This document shows, one piece after another, positions 1-10,590 of a stretch of DNA of 64,000 bases. Each line of letters opens with the position of its first letter. The first letter of the stretch is position 1. The stretch covers positions 15,810,001 through 15,874,000 of the forward strand of contig NC_091049.1 of NCBI RefSeq assembly GCF_963966145.1, read 5' to 3'. Both the position numbers and the translations under genes were made by a program. The notes below the pieces were generated by a model. It saw nothing but the letters and a program-made list of their open reading frames with translations, was not told the DNA's origin and made no database searches. Source of the DNA: Tenebrio molitor (lineage: Eukaryota > Arthropoda > Insecta > Coleoptera > Tenebrionidae).

Positions 1-2355
1 CATTTTGACGCAAAATAAATTTTCACGAATACGTTTCATGAACGTAAGAATACCTAATAATTACAATAATCAAATTATGAAACGTAATATTTATATATTA
101 AATGGAATTGTAAAATCTGAAAATGGATAGAGCACAGTAGAAAAATTAAAAGTAAAACTATCTATCTGCAGGAAGACAATACCTTTCTTGTAAGTTTATA
201 ATTTTAAAACCTTCCTACTTGTGATTTTATTCTGAATGGATTTCGTTTTTATGTAATCTGTTTTTTTTTTTATAAACAAATGTTTAAAATTGGTTTCATT
301 AATAATTGGATAATAACTATACAAATTTTATCTTTGTGTTTATCACAGGTAAATATGGAATTCTGTATTAAATGTGGATGCAAAGTAGTAACCAGTGGCT
401 GACAAGGATTTTTTTGGAATTAAATATAATATTTGTGTGGCAATATTAGCAAAGTTTTTTAAAAGCCCCACAAATTTACAGACCCCACGGTCTTGAAGCC
501 AAACTAATCGTAACAAGGGTCCTGGAGTTGCTGTAGATAATAAAGAAGAGATATGTATCACAGTGAAATGTTTCATTTATTTATTTTTTTATAATTTTAT
601 TAATTTCGGATTTGGTTTGGAGGTTGCTGGGAATTTGAAAATAACTGTTGTTATTTTCTCCGCATGTAACGCACTATTTTCCCTTGTTTGTACTTCAACC
701 GTGATGAAATTCAAGGAAATTTAAATTATTGTGGCAATTTAGTTGATTTGTAGTTTAATATCTTTAAAGAGATGGCGCTAGTTAAGGGTAGATTTCATAG
801 ACAAAATAAGAACATATAGAACGCAAACTCCCTATACATTTTTTGGGCACAAAGCGTTTACCGCCATCTCTTATCCTGGTGAGGGTGCAAAATCACAGCC
901 TACTGGATGAGTTTACCTTTCCTTTGATTTTTTTTTATCATCGCAAATTTTCACAACAAATTAAAACGCCAGCAATACTTTCGATATTTTATTTTCAACC
1001 GTTTTTGATACAGTTCTGCTTCATTTTTATAAATATTATTCCTAAATGTTACCGTTCTCGTATCCTACCACTTAAAATTAAATTTTACCCCTTAATGTAA
1101 ATGTGGTTAAATGAATTATTTTACCAATAATTTCATCTTCATCTTTTTAAGTGAACGAAAAATTAACATTAGGTACTTATGTTTGAATTACCGTTAAAAT
1201 TTTGCTTTTAATATTATCGGCCGAAATTATGTTACTGAATATAATTTTGAAAATATCATGAATCTTATTATCATTTTTTACAAACTCTAAAAAACTCACA
1301 CTTGCCACTTTCTGCTAAATTTTAGTATACATCCAAAAATCCTTCCAATGTTTTCATTCAATTTTTTTTATGGAAGGAAGTACTGTTTTTTTAATTCAAA
1401 AATTTTTCCAAAGTAGGTACATATTGCGTAAGTGTAGGACTGCTTCCTGCCAACATTTTGTGTGCCCCGGATTTTTGTAAACTCCACAAGCAAGAGGTTT
1501 CTCGCAACGTGGGCGAAATGTCCCTCCCTCCAGATTATTATCAAAGAGTTTGTCAAAAAAGTTATTGTTTTTGCAGTTCCCAAGTCTTCATCATTTAGGT
1601 TTGTTCTACCTATTAGTTAAAATATATATTAGATTATTAACAACAATTGTCATTAGAAATTACCACAGTTAACTAATAGCGTGATAGTTGAATTAATCAT
1701 GATTATGACGATTCAAAACTTGAGTTGCATAGGACATTTTTTGGATCTTATCTGCATGTCCGTAATTTTGTGGAGGGCTCTTAATTCGCCCCACGCTGAA
1801 TCATAAAGATAAACCTTCACTATATAGTCCAATTTCACACTTAAAATTTCTTCGTTTACTTTCCAAACCAAATCTTTTGTTATCCTATAATTTCTAATTC
1901 CTTTAATAAGATATGGTGTATCAAATAATGGTGTAATCTCTTGGTTGAAGTATTATTTTTCTTTTAATTTGTTGATTGTTTTCTATACAAATTTTGCTTG
2001 ATTCTCTCAACAACAAATTTAGCAATCTTAGCAGCGGTACTACATTATATGTGAACGTGAGACAGCCTCATTTTGAATTACAAGATAGTGACATAAAGAT
2101 TGACACTGCTTTGACTGATTTTTAGATTATTGAGATTACTTTGATTTTAAAGTTTTGACTTTTTAAAACATTTGCGCCCTCTTGCGGTGTGGTGAGGGTG
2201 CGCTAAACAATTTTCCAAAAATTTATTAGGGACTTTTCATTCTATAGTATTTTATTTTCTCTATGGTAGATTTTTTGAGGTTAGCCGAATCAATCATTCA
2301 GCTAGTTTGTTACGGCCGTAATAAGCGCAGCGCAGTTCAGATTTAGTAGGCCATG
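1..2355. other. Unannotated AT-rich stretch
   Basis: I see no coding region, paired repeat or RNA gene that I can support here. The open frames are short, lack family motifs and fall in AT-rich noncoding-looking sequence. A GAGATGGCGCTAG near 770 and CCGCCATCTC near 861 form a small inverted pair, but I could not extend it. Confidence 0.5.
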
Positions 2356-2505
2356 TACAGCGGTACTATTTTTACATTTTCACGATTTTCTACGTTTTTC
2401 CTACAGAAATTTCTACCTACTTCCTTTGTAAAACTATGTTAGTAAATGGGCAGTAATCGTACGGTGCAAGATTTGCTTACAATGATTAAATAAAGAAAAT
2501 TGGTT

Positions 2506-3640
2506 TGTACATCAGAATTACGATTACTCCAGCTTAAATTAGGGTTAAATTGGATATCAAAATGTTCAGAAAAATACAGCGCGTCTTTCTAAAATAGTGG
2601 GTTTGTAACTTGACTTTGTTTAAACAAGAATCTATTAATTTCGCTAAATTTTTCCCACGACTGACCACACGTGCAAGTGTAATCTGATACCTTACTTAAA
2701 AGCCTCGATCTGTAACGTGTCTTTCGCCCCCTTAACTAATCGGACCACCCTTGGCTGGCGATGCTGGGTTTAAAATCTAAATCGCAGACACCAAACTCTA
2801 GTGGACCAATTCATTTGTGAATATTTTAAACGATTCGACCGATTTACAAGGATTTAAACTAATTAACAAATTTTACTATATGGATTTAGCAACCCCGAAC
2901 AAAGCTTCCTATTTAATGTAAAATCTTATGTGAAATTTAAATGAAACATCATTTACAACAACTCAGACCAATTGAATTATTATCAACGTCGATAATTCTA
3001 ATTAACTTTTGTTTTTGTCACTCAAAATACACGGCGACTCCTTTCTAAACGGATGTATTAATTTATTTATCGTTATATCTCTATTTTCATCCAATTTTAA
3101 ACAACAATTAAATTATTTATCTTTTCGTATGCCAATGAATGCCTTGCTTGGTCGACTGGTCGAGTGTGGTGGGCGTCTCGCCACCCTGATAACTTAGAGA
3201 AATACCACATGGCCTTTTGAAAGAAACTAAAGAAGTTCATTTTGTCATTTGGCAACGGTCTTAAATTCCAGGAAAGCCTTCGTGGGAACGGCTCTGTTTT
3301 TCTCAACATTCTGACATTTACAAAACATGTGTGTATTTAAAATGGAAAAATTTGGTGTCTGCGATTTAGATTTTAAACACAGCGTCGCCAGCCAAGGGTG
3401 GTCCGTTTAGTAAGGTGGCGAGAGACGCGTTACAGATCGAGGCTTTTAAGTAAGATATCGGATTACACTTGCACGTGTGGTCAGTCGTGGGAAAAATTTA
3501 GGGAAATTAATAAATTCTTGTTTAAACAAAGTCAAGTTACAAACCCACTATTTTAGAAAGACGCGCTGTGTTTTTCTGAACATTTTGATATCCAATTTAA
3601 CCCTAATTTAAGCTGGTGTAATCGTAATTCTGATGTACAA
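2506..3640. mobile_element. Foldback element with ~290-bp inverted arms
   Basis: Bases 2506-2795 and 3351-3640 are inverted copies, opening TTGTACATCAGAATTACG on the left and closing with its complement on the right. Differences are scattered and few, apart from small indels. The ~555-bp centre has no family-level coding match. The shape is that of a long-TIR MITE or foldback transposon. It sits just inside the outer 151-bp repeat, so it probably inserted there. No clean target duplication could be assigned. Confidence 0.75.
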
Positions 3641-3650
3641 TAGCTATTTA

Positions 3651-3769
3651 TGTAACCAGTTAGGAAATGCGTTATTTTGTGTAACGAGTGGAATATTTGC
3701 GGGACGAGCGCAGCGAGATCCCGCAAAATCACACGAGTTACACAAAATTGCATTTCCTAACGTGTTACA
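3651..3769. repeat. Imperfect palindrome P1
   Basis: The sequence folds end to end: TGTAACCAGTTAGGAAATGC on the left pairs with the complement of GCATTTCCTAACGTGTTACA on the right, and inner stems GTGTAAC/GTTACAC and GCGGGA/TCCCGC follow. The tip is CGAGCGCAGCGAG. It ends about 200 bp upstream of the recombinase start at 3974. It belongs to a set of same-shaped palindromes in this window whose stems differ in sequence. Confidence 0.8.
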
Positions 3770-3973
3770 TACAAGATTTTTTCTAATTTTGACAAAAAAA
3801 AAGTTTCTTCAAACGTTAAACGAAGTAATGAATTTCATTAATAATAAATTATTATTGTGTTAAAATATCAAGTAGGTAAGTAGACACGGTTATTTTGCTT
3901 AAAAACAAAAAATATGACAGTGTCAAATTTGTTTTGTGTATAATTGTACTGAGTTTTACTGGAAACATCCAAA

Positions 3974-5071
3974 ATGTCTTCAGATTCAGATGATATACCA
4001 AGTGATGTAGAAGAGGCCGCACAAAGTGCGATATCGTCCGTAATCCCGAATAAGTCAAAAGCCAAATATCATTTAGCTTACGAGAAATTGGAAAAATGGT
4101 GTGAAGGAAAAAACATAAAGCACATCAACGAAAAAATTTTGCTGGCGTATTTTGAGGGAAAGAAGACTCTAAAAGCTTCCACACTGTGGACTCTTTATTC
4201 CATGCTGCGAAGCGAACTATCTCTAAAGAGGAATATTGATATTAAGAAATATACTAATTTAGTGGCATTTTTAAAGCGGCAGTCAGACGGTTACCACGCT
4301 AAAAAGTCCAACGTCTTGTCGAAACAGAATATCGCCAAGTTTTTAATTGAGGCTGATGATAAGACATTTTTAATGGCAAAGGTAAACTCGAATCGCACAA
4401 TTAACTGTTTACATACTTATTATTACTACCTATCTTTTAAGGTTGCAATGATCGTTGGAATAGCTGGTGCATGTCGTAAATCTGAGTTAACCTTTCTACA
4501 TGTCGAAGATATTGTGGACAATCAGTCATATTTTCGAGTTAATATTCCGAATACAAAAACAAAAGTTATACGTGAGTTTGTAATTACAAAGGGAAATATC
4601 GACGGAGTAAATTTTCTGGATATAATCAAGAAATACATTAATTTACGTCCACCGAATGTTAAACACAACCGATTTTTTGTTAAATATAATAATGGAAAAT
4701 GTAGCATTCAACCCGTTGGAATTAACACTATTGGTAATCTACCAAAGATGATTGCCAAACATATTGGATTACCAGATTGTGTCTTATTTACTGGCCACTG
4801 CTTCAGAAGAACTTCGGCCACTTGGCTGGCGGACTCTGGAGCTGATATAATGAAAATAAAAAGACATGGGGGCTGGAAGTCCAACTCAGTAGCAGAAGGT
4901 TACGTGGAGGATTCATTAGAAAATAAGAAAAATAAGAGAAAAGATATCCTTGGGGAAACATCAAATTGCGTTTCTCAGATATCGGCGAATTCTACTACCA
5001 CTTCCCTTTCATCATCAGGAGTTAACATAAGTAATTGTAAGAATTGCGTTATAAATATTTACAAAAATTAA
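3974..5071 (+). CDS. CryptonI-type tyrosine recombinase
   Basis: The 365-codon frame reads as a tyrosine recombinase of the insect Crypton group. An N-terminal acidic stretch is followed by a core-binding domain (about residues 20-110, KSKAKYHLAYEKLEKW and LWTLYSML motifs) and a catalytic domain. Visible catalytic residues are box I Arg168 (GACRKSEL), His275-x-x-Arg278 (GHCFRRTSATWL), His298 (RHGGW) and nucleophile Tyr310 (AEGYV). A Ser/Thr-rich tail ends in paired-Cys NCKNCVINIYK, as in relatives. Residues 137-156 do not fit the family and coincide with a perfect GT-AG 60-nt intron, so the spliced product is about 345 residues. Family members cut and rejoin DNA through a phosphotyrosine intermediate, and no stop or frameshift breaks this copy. 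The Met start follows CCAAA, has a plausible insect context and precedes the conserved N-terminus. It may be an active or recently active mobile gene; domestication is possible but untested. Confidence 0.88.
   Translation: MSSDSDDIPSDVEEAAQSAISSVIPNKSKAKYHLAYEKLEKWCEGKNIKHINEKILLAYFEGKKTLKASTLWTLYSMLRSELSLKRNIDIKKYTNLVAFLKRQSDGYHAKKSNVLSKQNIAKFLIEADDKTFLMAKVNSNRTINCLHTYYYYLSFKVAMIVGIAGACRKSELTFLHVEDIVDNQSYFRVNIPNTKTKVIREFVITKGNIDGVNFLDIIKKYINLRPPNVKHNRFFVKYNNGKCSIQPVGINTIGNLPKMIAKHIGLPDCVLFTGHCFRRTSATWLADSGADIMKIKRHGGWKSNSVAEGYVEDSLENKKNKRKDILGETSNCVSQISANSTTTSLSSSGVNISNCKNCVINIYKN
4382..4441 (+). other. Predicted 60-nt in-frame intron of the recombinase gene
   Basis: GTAAAC follows the AAG codon for Lys136. 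The segment ends in a pyrimidine-rich CTATCTTTTAAG just before the codon for Val157. Removing it joins FLMAK to VAMIVGIAGACRKSEL, which is the family's normal helix before box I. Its length is a multiple of three and it has no stop, so the reading frame stays open either way and retention would add 20 residues. Confidence 0.75.
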
Positions 5072-5389
5072 TTAAACACTATAATTTTTCTTGATTTTTT
5101 TTTTTTTTGTAACTGGTGATACAATAAATTTTTTCCAACGTCAAGTCTGAAAATGACAGTTTCATCACTCAATTTAGAGATGAAAGTAGGCGTTTGCATC
5201 ACATGTGAGGAAAGTAAATCACTTCCCTCACTAGTGGGGAAAGTAAAAAAAAATTTGATCCCCATTTAGGTATGTACATACTTTCTTTAAAATAACGTTC
5301 AAATATACATACATATACATTTGTAAGAATTCTTTATTAACAAATAGCACTTACAAAGATACTTAACTTTTTTATCAGTATTATAGAAA

Positions 5390-5644
5390 CTAAATGTACA
5401 ATTTTTTACACGAATTAAAACTCCAAATGTTGCTGATTTTTTTTCCTAAATAACGTGTCGGTACAGAGCTTGACGTTGACGCCAAACTAGCGCTTCTTAC
5501 TACTTGTCTCCACCTCAGTAACGCATTGTATTCCTTTCCGTAGCGTGCTCGAGATTTTATAGGTAATAATTCCAAAGATACCTAGTTCGCTGCTTCTTTA
5601 ATTTCTGTATTTGGTAAATTTACAACACTATCTTCTACTTCCAT
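5390..5644 (-). pseudogene. Truncated Crypton-type recombinase N-terminus
   Basis: Reading leftward from ATG at 5644, the frame gives an acidic start, then an in-frame TAG at 5582-5584, then LLPIKSRARYGKEYNALLRW. That segment matches the core-binding start of insect Crypton-type recombinases (compare KSKAKYHLAYEKLEKW in the intact gene at 3974). After about residue 50 the similarity stops and the frame runs into low-complexity sequence. The catalytic domain is missing. The fragment points toward the intact recombinase from the opposite strand, and the palindrome at 5839-5980 lies about 200 bp upstream of it, the same spacing as for the intact gene. The short inverted pair CCAACGTCAAG (near 5138) / CTTGACGTTGG (near 5826) may mark the edges of its own small element. 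Confidence 0.6.
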
Positions 5645-5838
5645 CACTATTTGTTTAGTAAATTCTGATTAATTTTCAAGTTTTGGTAAAAACACGACTT
5701 GACATTCATTAATTAAATTTTATTGTTTACTGTGAGCATGGAAACGTGATTTTCAAATTTTACTTCTATGTTGATTTGTATAAAATAATAAATTGATAAT
5801 ACCTATGCAAGATAAACCGAAAGTTCTTGACGTTGGAA

Positions 5839-5980
5839 AAAATAGTATGTTATATACGTGAGGAAAGGTCCATTGCTAAACTTGAATGATTAGATCAACT
5901 CGCTATCGCTCGTGATCCAATTGTCATTCTCGTTTAGCAATGCATCCCTTTCCTCACTTATATAACAATATACTATTTCC
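5839..5980. repeat. Imperfect palindrome P2
   Basis: AAATAGTATGTTATATACG, GTGAGGAAAGG and CATTGCTAAAC on the left pair with their complements on the right, in reverse order. The tip reads CTCGCTATCGCTCG. The outer end AAATAGTATRTT recurs in the palindromes at 13610 and 38435. It lies between the broken recombinase fragment and the right 151-bp repeat. Confidence 0.8.
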
Positions 5981-6238
5981 TAACCAGATAGGAAAGATTT
6001 TACTTTTCGTAACCAGTTACGAAAAGTGTGACGTTTCCAAACGTCAATTAATTTTGAAAAGTGTCACTTTATATGTCAAAATTAGAAAAACCAATTTTCC
6101 TTATTTAATTATTGTAAGCAAATCTTGCACCGTACGATTACTGCCCATTTACTAACATAGTTTTACAAGGGAAGTAGGTGGAAATTTCTGTAGGAAAAAC
6201 GTAGAAAATCGTGAAAATGTAAAAATAGTACCGCTGTA

Positions 6239-8095
6239 GTACTGGGGGCGACATCTAACAGGGGGTAGTACTACGAAATTTACAGTTTTCTTACGTCTTT
6301 CTTCCATATGCTTTCCGTAAATTTAAACAAACAAAATTTGTTGTTACATTCATTAACCATCTTCAGTTCAACAATTAGTTGCAGACAGAACAACAACCAA
6401 TTTTGGAGTTTAATTTCTCTTTCAGCGTAATTGGGGTTGATTCGCTATCGTTACTATGTTGTATTATATTGTCCAATGGACAAACAAATTGTATGTTTAA
6501 TAATGTTGATATTGCGAATCGAAAAACCACCCTAACTAGGAAATAATAATATTTTTAAGCGAGTTAAACGAGGTTTGATCGAATGCCAATGCGTCGTAAG
6601 AGTCAAATTTGCCTAATTCCACACATGTGGAAAATGAGTAACAAGGGAAGGGGGGGTAGGCGAGTTAGCGTCCCCTATTTAAAGTTTTGGCACATTTGTC
6701 TTGAGGAATTCGGTTTTTGACTGTCTTTCTAGCTAGTCGATATCCGTGTGTCTACCTTTGCGATTTTGTTTAAATTTTCCAAATTTAAACTAATTGTTTT
6801 ATTAAATCACTTTAACTTCGTTAAGAGTGCCCAGTGCTAATAAATAAGTTAGTGCCAGTTCAAACAACAGGTGCCGACGATCAACCAGGGTGTTAAACTT
6901 TCTAGGTAGCCCGAGGAAGGGTTATATTATTTTGATTAATTAACTTTATGTCAAAATTTACTTGTTTTTTGTTGGACTTATTTATTTATCAGTCATTCAC
7001 CATGGAATATTTAATTTCAATTTATTCAACAATTTGAAATCATCAAAATCCAAATTTAAAATAATTTTTTTCCAAGTTTCGAGGTATTTGAAGTAAATGT
7101 TTAAAGCTAGAGGTAGCCAGCAACAAATGATTCTATTTCCGATGGAAAGGAGCCGCAACCCTTTTGGTTGTCGGATTACCTAAATTACAAATTTAACTTA
7201 TCTGATCCATTTATTCGACATTGTTATATTAAATTCTTTACTCTAAATTTGAGTGTAACCACCAGTCAGGGATTTTGAAACTTAACAGTCAATTACTAAG
7301 TTATAACTAAATCGTTCCTGAATTTTCTCAACTGGTGCCCTCAAATCAGATCGAAATTTCTTGTTATAAACTTTAGGGAGATAGAATAATTGGTTGCATA
7401 TTCAATATAGGGTAGAGTAGGGCTATTTCTCTCCCGCGTCGTGTTTAGGCGATCAAAGCAAAATTATTGTTTTGCACCAATTGCACCTGAAATTATAGGC
7501 GCGTTTGTCGGCCACCAACGATGAGGAGAGTCGTGGTTCCCGGGGACCCTCTTCTCCAACTTTACTAGGTCTAAGACACGGTGTCAGGTCGTAGTTTCCG
7601 ACCGTGGACTTAGAATGGGCGTCGTAATTCCCGCTCCAACGACATGTACTATGTATGTGTGGGCTACCACGAGGACAAACGAGACAAAATAACCATCCCG
7701 GTTACCTGTAATAAACTGGTGTCGCGTACGACAAAGTTCTGTACAAGTCTCTGTCGAAGCTCGTGGACGAAAATTTGTGAGAGAAATGACGCCTACAGTC
7801 ATTCAGATTAATTTGCGAGGACTTGTATACACGGGTTTTGTTCGGAAGTTGTGATTGGGGTTTAAGCACCGGACTTTTACCGGAAGAGGTATTTCGGCAC
7901 TAAGGCGTAATAGTTAAATGCGATTCTGTATTAAATGCCGCTAGCATGTTACCTGAAGGTTAGGGTAGATTTGCAGTACGTAAATAGGGTTGCATAAAAA
8001 TGGGGGTTACAGCAAAATCAAACTTTTTCAAATCTAAATTGGATAACATAAAATATTATCAGGTGAAGACGGACGCCTTAATCATCTGTCTAAAT
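6239..8095. other. No gene seen; degraded repeat-like sequence
   Basis: No frame in this stretch carries a recognisable domain. A TATTTAAAG box near 6678 followed by promoter-like sequence, and a GGTGCCCTCAAATC string near 7335, faintly suggest an old LTR. I could not pair it with a second copy or define its ends. Confidence 0.35.
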
Positions 8096-8097
8096 TC

Positions 8098-8385
8098 ATG
8101 ATCACAATTACAACGAAAGTCTCTTACGAATTTGATTACAAACATAACCTCAACAATAATTTCAACACAGGGCAAAATTTGATCAAACCCGCAGAACTCA
8201 TCCATTTTTGTAAACAAGGCTTCGAAATATTTTGTAATAGATTAGTATATCCAATTGAGAGTTTAAAAGATAGATTAACAGTTAAAAATGCAAAAGTTTC
8301 CGACATCATCACGATCAAAATGGGCGGTCTCACTACAGTATCTATTGTTATAACAATGTTTTCGTATATTTTAATATGTACTTAA
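8098..8385 (+). CDS. Unrecognised 95-residue ORF with a C-terminal hydrophobic segment
   Basis: An open frame of 95 codons has a polar body (FCKQGFEIFCNRLVYPIESL around residues 40-59) and a hydrophobic, membrane-like end (about residues 76-94, ending SYILICT). I do not recognise a family. A short membrane-anchor remnant of a retroelement envelope-like gene is one possibility, but nothing around it supports that. It may be chance. Confidence 0.2.
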   Translation: MITITTKVSYEFDYKHNLNNNFNTGQNLIKPAELIHFCKQGFEIFCNRLVYPIESLKDRLTVKNAKVSDIITIKMGGLTTVSIVITMFSYILICT

Positions 8386-9044
8386 ATTTAACTCACGTTG
8401 GTGCAACCGGCTCTTAGTTCAAAAGATTATGTTTTTCTATAATTGTTTAAAAAAATTGGTATTCACGCACAGTTATCTATGCGTGAACTGGATCATTTTC
8501 TTACATATATTTTTTTTTACATTGTTGTAAGATTGAAACTATAGAAACAATACATAACAGTGTGTGAAATGCAATATCACATGCATAAGCTTTTCTGTTT
8601 TTCACTTCACACACTGTTTTCTATTAGTTACCTAGCAACATGGTCACTGCGTTGATACCTAGATTTCCTTTTTTTTTTTTTCAAAGGAGATATCAATATT
8701 TTTATTTCAACATGATTTGATTTTAATAAATATATACATACATAAATATAACTATAAAAAATAAATCTCTTCCAGTGGGGTAGTCTCGGGTAGGGAACCT
8801 TAAAAAAAATTAATTTTAAAATTTAGTTCTGAAAGCAATTATAGAAAAAATATTGTTTATATTTCGTGCGTGAAGATGTTTTTGTGCATTCAAAGACTTT
8901 TGATGCCTCAACCTACGTCTCGGCCTAAAAGACTTTTCATACACAAAAAGCATTAATTCACTTCTCTAAAAAATAACTATTTCTATTGGACTATTGGACA
9001 TCTTTTTATAATATAATATTCTTATTTATATTGAAATTCGCTTT
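8386..9044. other. No gene; palindromes and low-complexity DNA
   Basis: This stretch holds a small hairpin near 8462-8488 (TTCACGCA/TGCGTGAA), an imperfect palindrome near 8548-8622 with arms ACAGTGTGTGAA, and the larger palindrome at 8867. Nothing looks coding. Confidence 0.45.
8867..8960. repeat. Imperfect palindrome
   Basis: TTTTTGTGCATTCAAAGACTTT on the left (broken pairing) matches the complement of AAAGACTTTTCATACACAAAAA on the right, with a loop containing CTACGTCTCGG. It has the same size and layout as the other palindromes of the window but weaker pairing. Confidence 0.55.
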
Positions 9045-9460
9045 TCCTCGACTTAATTTTTTTCCGTTATTTGGAGTATGGTTGCTTGGCGAACTCCCTG
9101 GGATGATAATTTTGCGGAAAACTACGAAACAAGAATAATGTTGTGTTTTATTCCTAGTTTAATATAATTAAATTCTACGAGACGCCGTATGTTCCGAAGG
9201 ATTTCAAAAATGGATTAAAACCATTGAAAACGCTTCACATAAATTTGATTTAACAAATAATCCAATATGGTGATGTTTGATCGCAACAAACGGTGTAAAT
9301 AAATAATTGAATTTAATAAAGTTTTTTGGTGGACGTTTAAGGGAATGAAATTCGACTCACGGCCCGTGAATCACAATGTGACTATTCGATAAATGACCGA
9401 GCTGGATAAATACATAAATTAATGAACCTGAACAAAATGATAAGAATTTGAGCTGCGAAT
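9045..9460 (+). repeat. Diverged direct repeat, copy 1
   Basis: This segment and 10130-10590 share a long run of ordered matches in the same orientation. Examples are TTTTGCGGAAAA.TACGAAACAA, TTGTGTTTTATT, GAGRCGCCGTA-like, TTTAACAAATAATC, GGTG.TGTTTG.TC and a shared end at GAGYTGCGAA. Differences and small indels are frequent. I see no coding capacity. The two could be LTRs or two insertions of one non-coding element. Confidence 0.6.
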
Positions 9461-9474
9461 CATTTTAAAATTCA

Positions 9475-9560
9475 CCAATATTGGCAACAAATATTGTATT
9501 AATGGATCCACTTGGTCTTCTAAAAGTTGTTCTCTATCCCATCATTCTTTAATTTTGGAT
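9475..9560 (-). mobile_element. Fragment of the IS630/Tc1-like element found at 24.8 kb
   Basis: AATTCACCAATATTGGCAAC and the following ~65 bases align with 24835-24915, which is the 3' end of the broken transposase there (the C-terminal WWHREQLL region). Only this tail is present. Confidence 0.55.
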
Positions 9561-10129
9561 CCGTATATGCAGGGTGTTAGGGAATGCCTCCCAAGAATTT
9601 CAGGATGAGTTTATCAGGGAAAATGTGGTCGAACATCTTTATACCATTTTTGGATAAATTAAACCGTTTTCTGAAAATAACATTGCTCCCTGTTGCTTTG
9701 GGAGTGCTGAAATACAGGGTGATTTTGAAAGTTGTGCAGATATTTTAATCACGAACTACTGGCTTCATGTAGGACTCGGAAAAATGTTTAAAAAATTCTA
9801 TGGGGCATTCCACGGTGACGGGTGGGACATTTTTATTAATTGTTTACAACTTCGCGGCTAAGTTTTATGTATTTTGTGTGGGAATTTCTAAAGTTCTTAT
9901 ACCCAAACAAAAGTGTACCCACAGCTTTATATTTATAACCTAGGACACATTGGATTTCAAAACTCAACGCAAAAATATAGGGCATTTTACTTGTCGTGAC
10001 GGGCGGGACACTCTTAATTCTAAACAAATTGGCCTAACTACCATTTATTTAGTTGTTTAGTCAAATGTAGCAGAATGTATTGAATTCGCATACCTGTATA
10101 TAAAAATCAGGTATTGTAAATTTTCGACT

Positions 10130-10590
10130 TCCTTGACTTTTCCTCGATGATTTTTTTTCTCCCTCATTTGGTGTATTGTTGGTTGCCGCATTGCCTCAGA
10201 TGTTATTTTTGCGGAAAAATACGAAACAAAAATAATGAGAAAAGAAATATTTATGGATCCTACGTTGTGTTTTATTGTTCATTTTGTTTAATTAGGTTCT
10301 AACGAGAGGCCGTACCTTCGGAAGGTTTTTCCAAATAGAATTAAAACGATTGAGCACACTTCACTTAAATTTTATTTAACAAATAATCGAGTGTGGTGGT
10401 GTTTGGTCCCAACAAATTATAGAAATAAATAAATGAATTTAATAACAGAAGTTGGTGGAAATTTGACCCAATGAAATTTGACTCTCGGCCCACGAATTGA
10501 GATCTGACTCATGAATAAATGACTAAGCTGGGCAAATATATGAGTTTTATGGCGCGAACAGCATTATACGAGTTTGAGATGCGAACTATG
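10130..10590 (+). repeat. Diverged direct repeat, copy 2
   Basis: Partner of 9045-9460, same orientation, about 1.09 kb apart. This copy has ~20 extra bases (near 10230-10260) and continues into GC-richer, non-coding-looking sequence at its right end. Confidence 0.6.

Larger units (their letters stand above)
2356..6238. mobile_element. Composite element with 151-bp terminal inverted repeats around a tyrosine recombinase gene
   Basis: Bases 2356-2506 and 6088-6238 are inverted copies of each other, starting TACAGCGGTACTATTTTTAC and ending in a GGTTT-like inner edge; I see only a few differences over 151 bp. A short inner continuation (TTTCTAATTTTGAC) appears on the right directly inside the repeat, but on the left only after 1.27 kb, near 3780. 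So a long-hairpin element and a palindrome seem to have inserted into or next to the left repeat. The interior holds a CryptonI-type recombinase (3974-5071), a broken recombinase start on the other strand (5390-5644) and palindromes at 3651 and 5839. Crypton elements are not known for long terminal inverted repeats. The repeats may therefore belong to an older DNA transposon that hosts the recombinase rather than to the recombinase's own element. Confidence 0.7.

Noticed and set aside
3651..3769. Palindrome P1 as a rho-independent terminator
   Set aside because: The stem is ~55 bp, there is no U-tract logic and the genome is eukaryotic.
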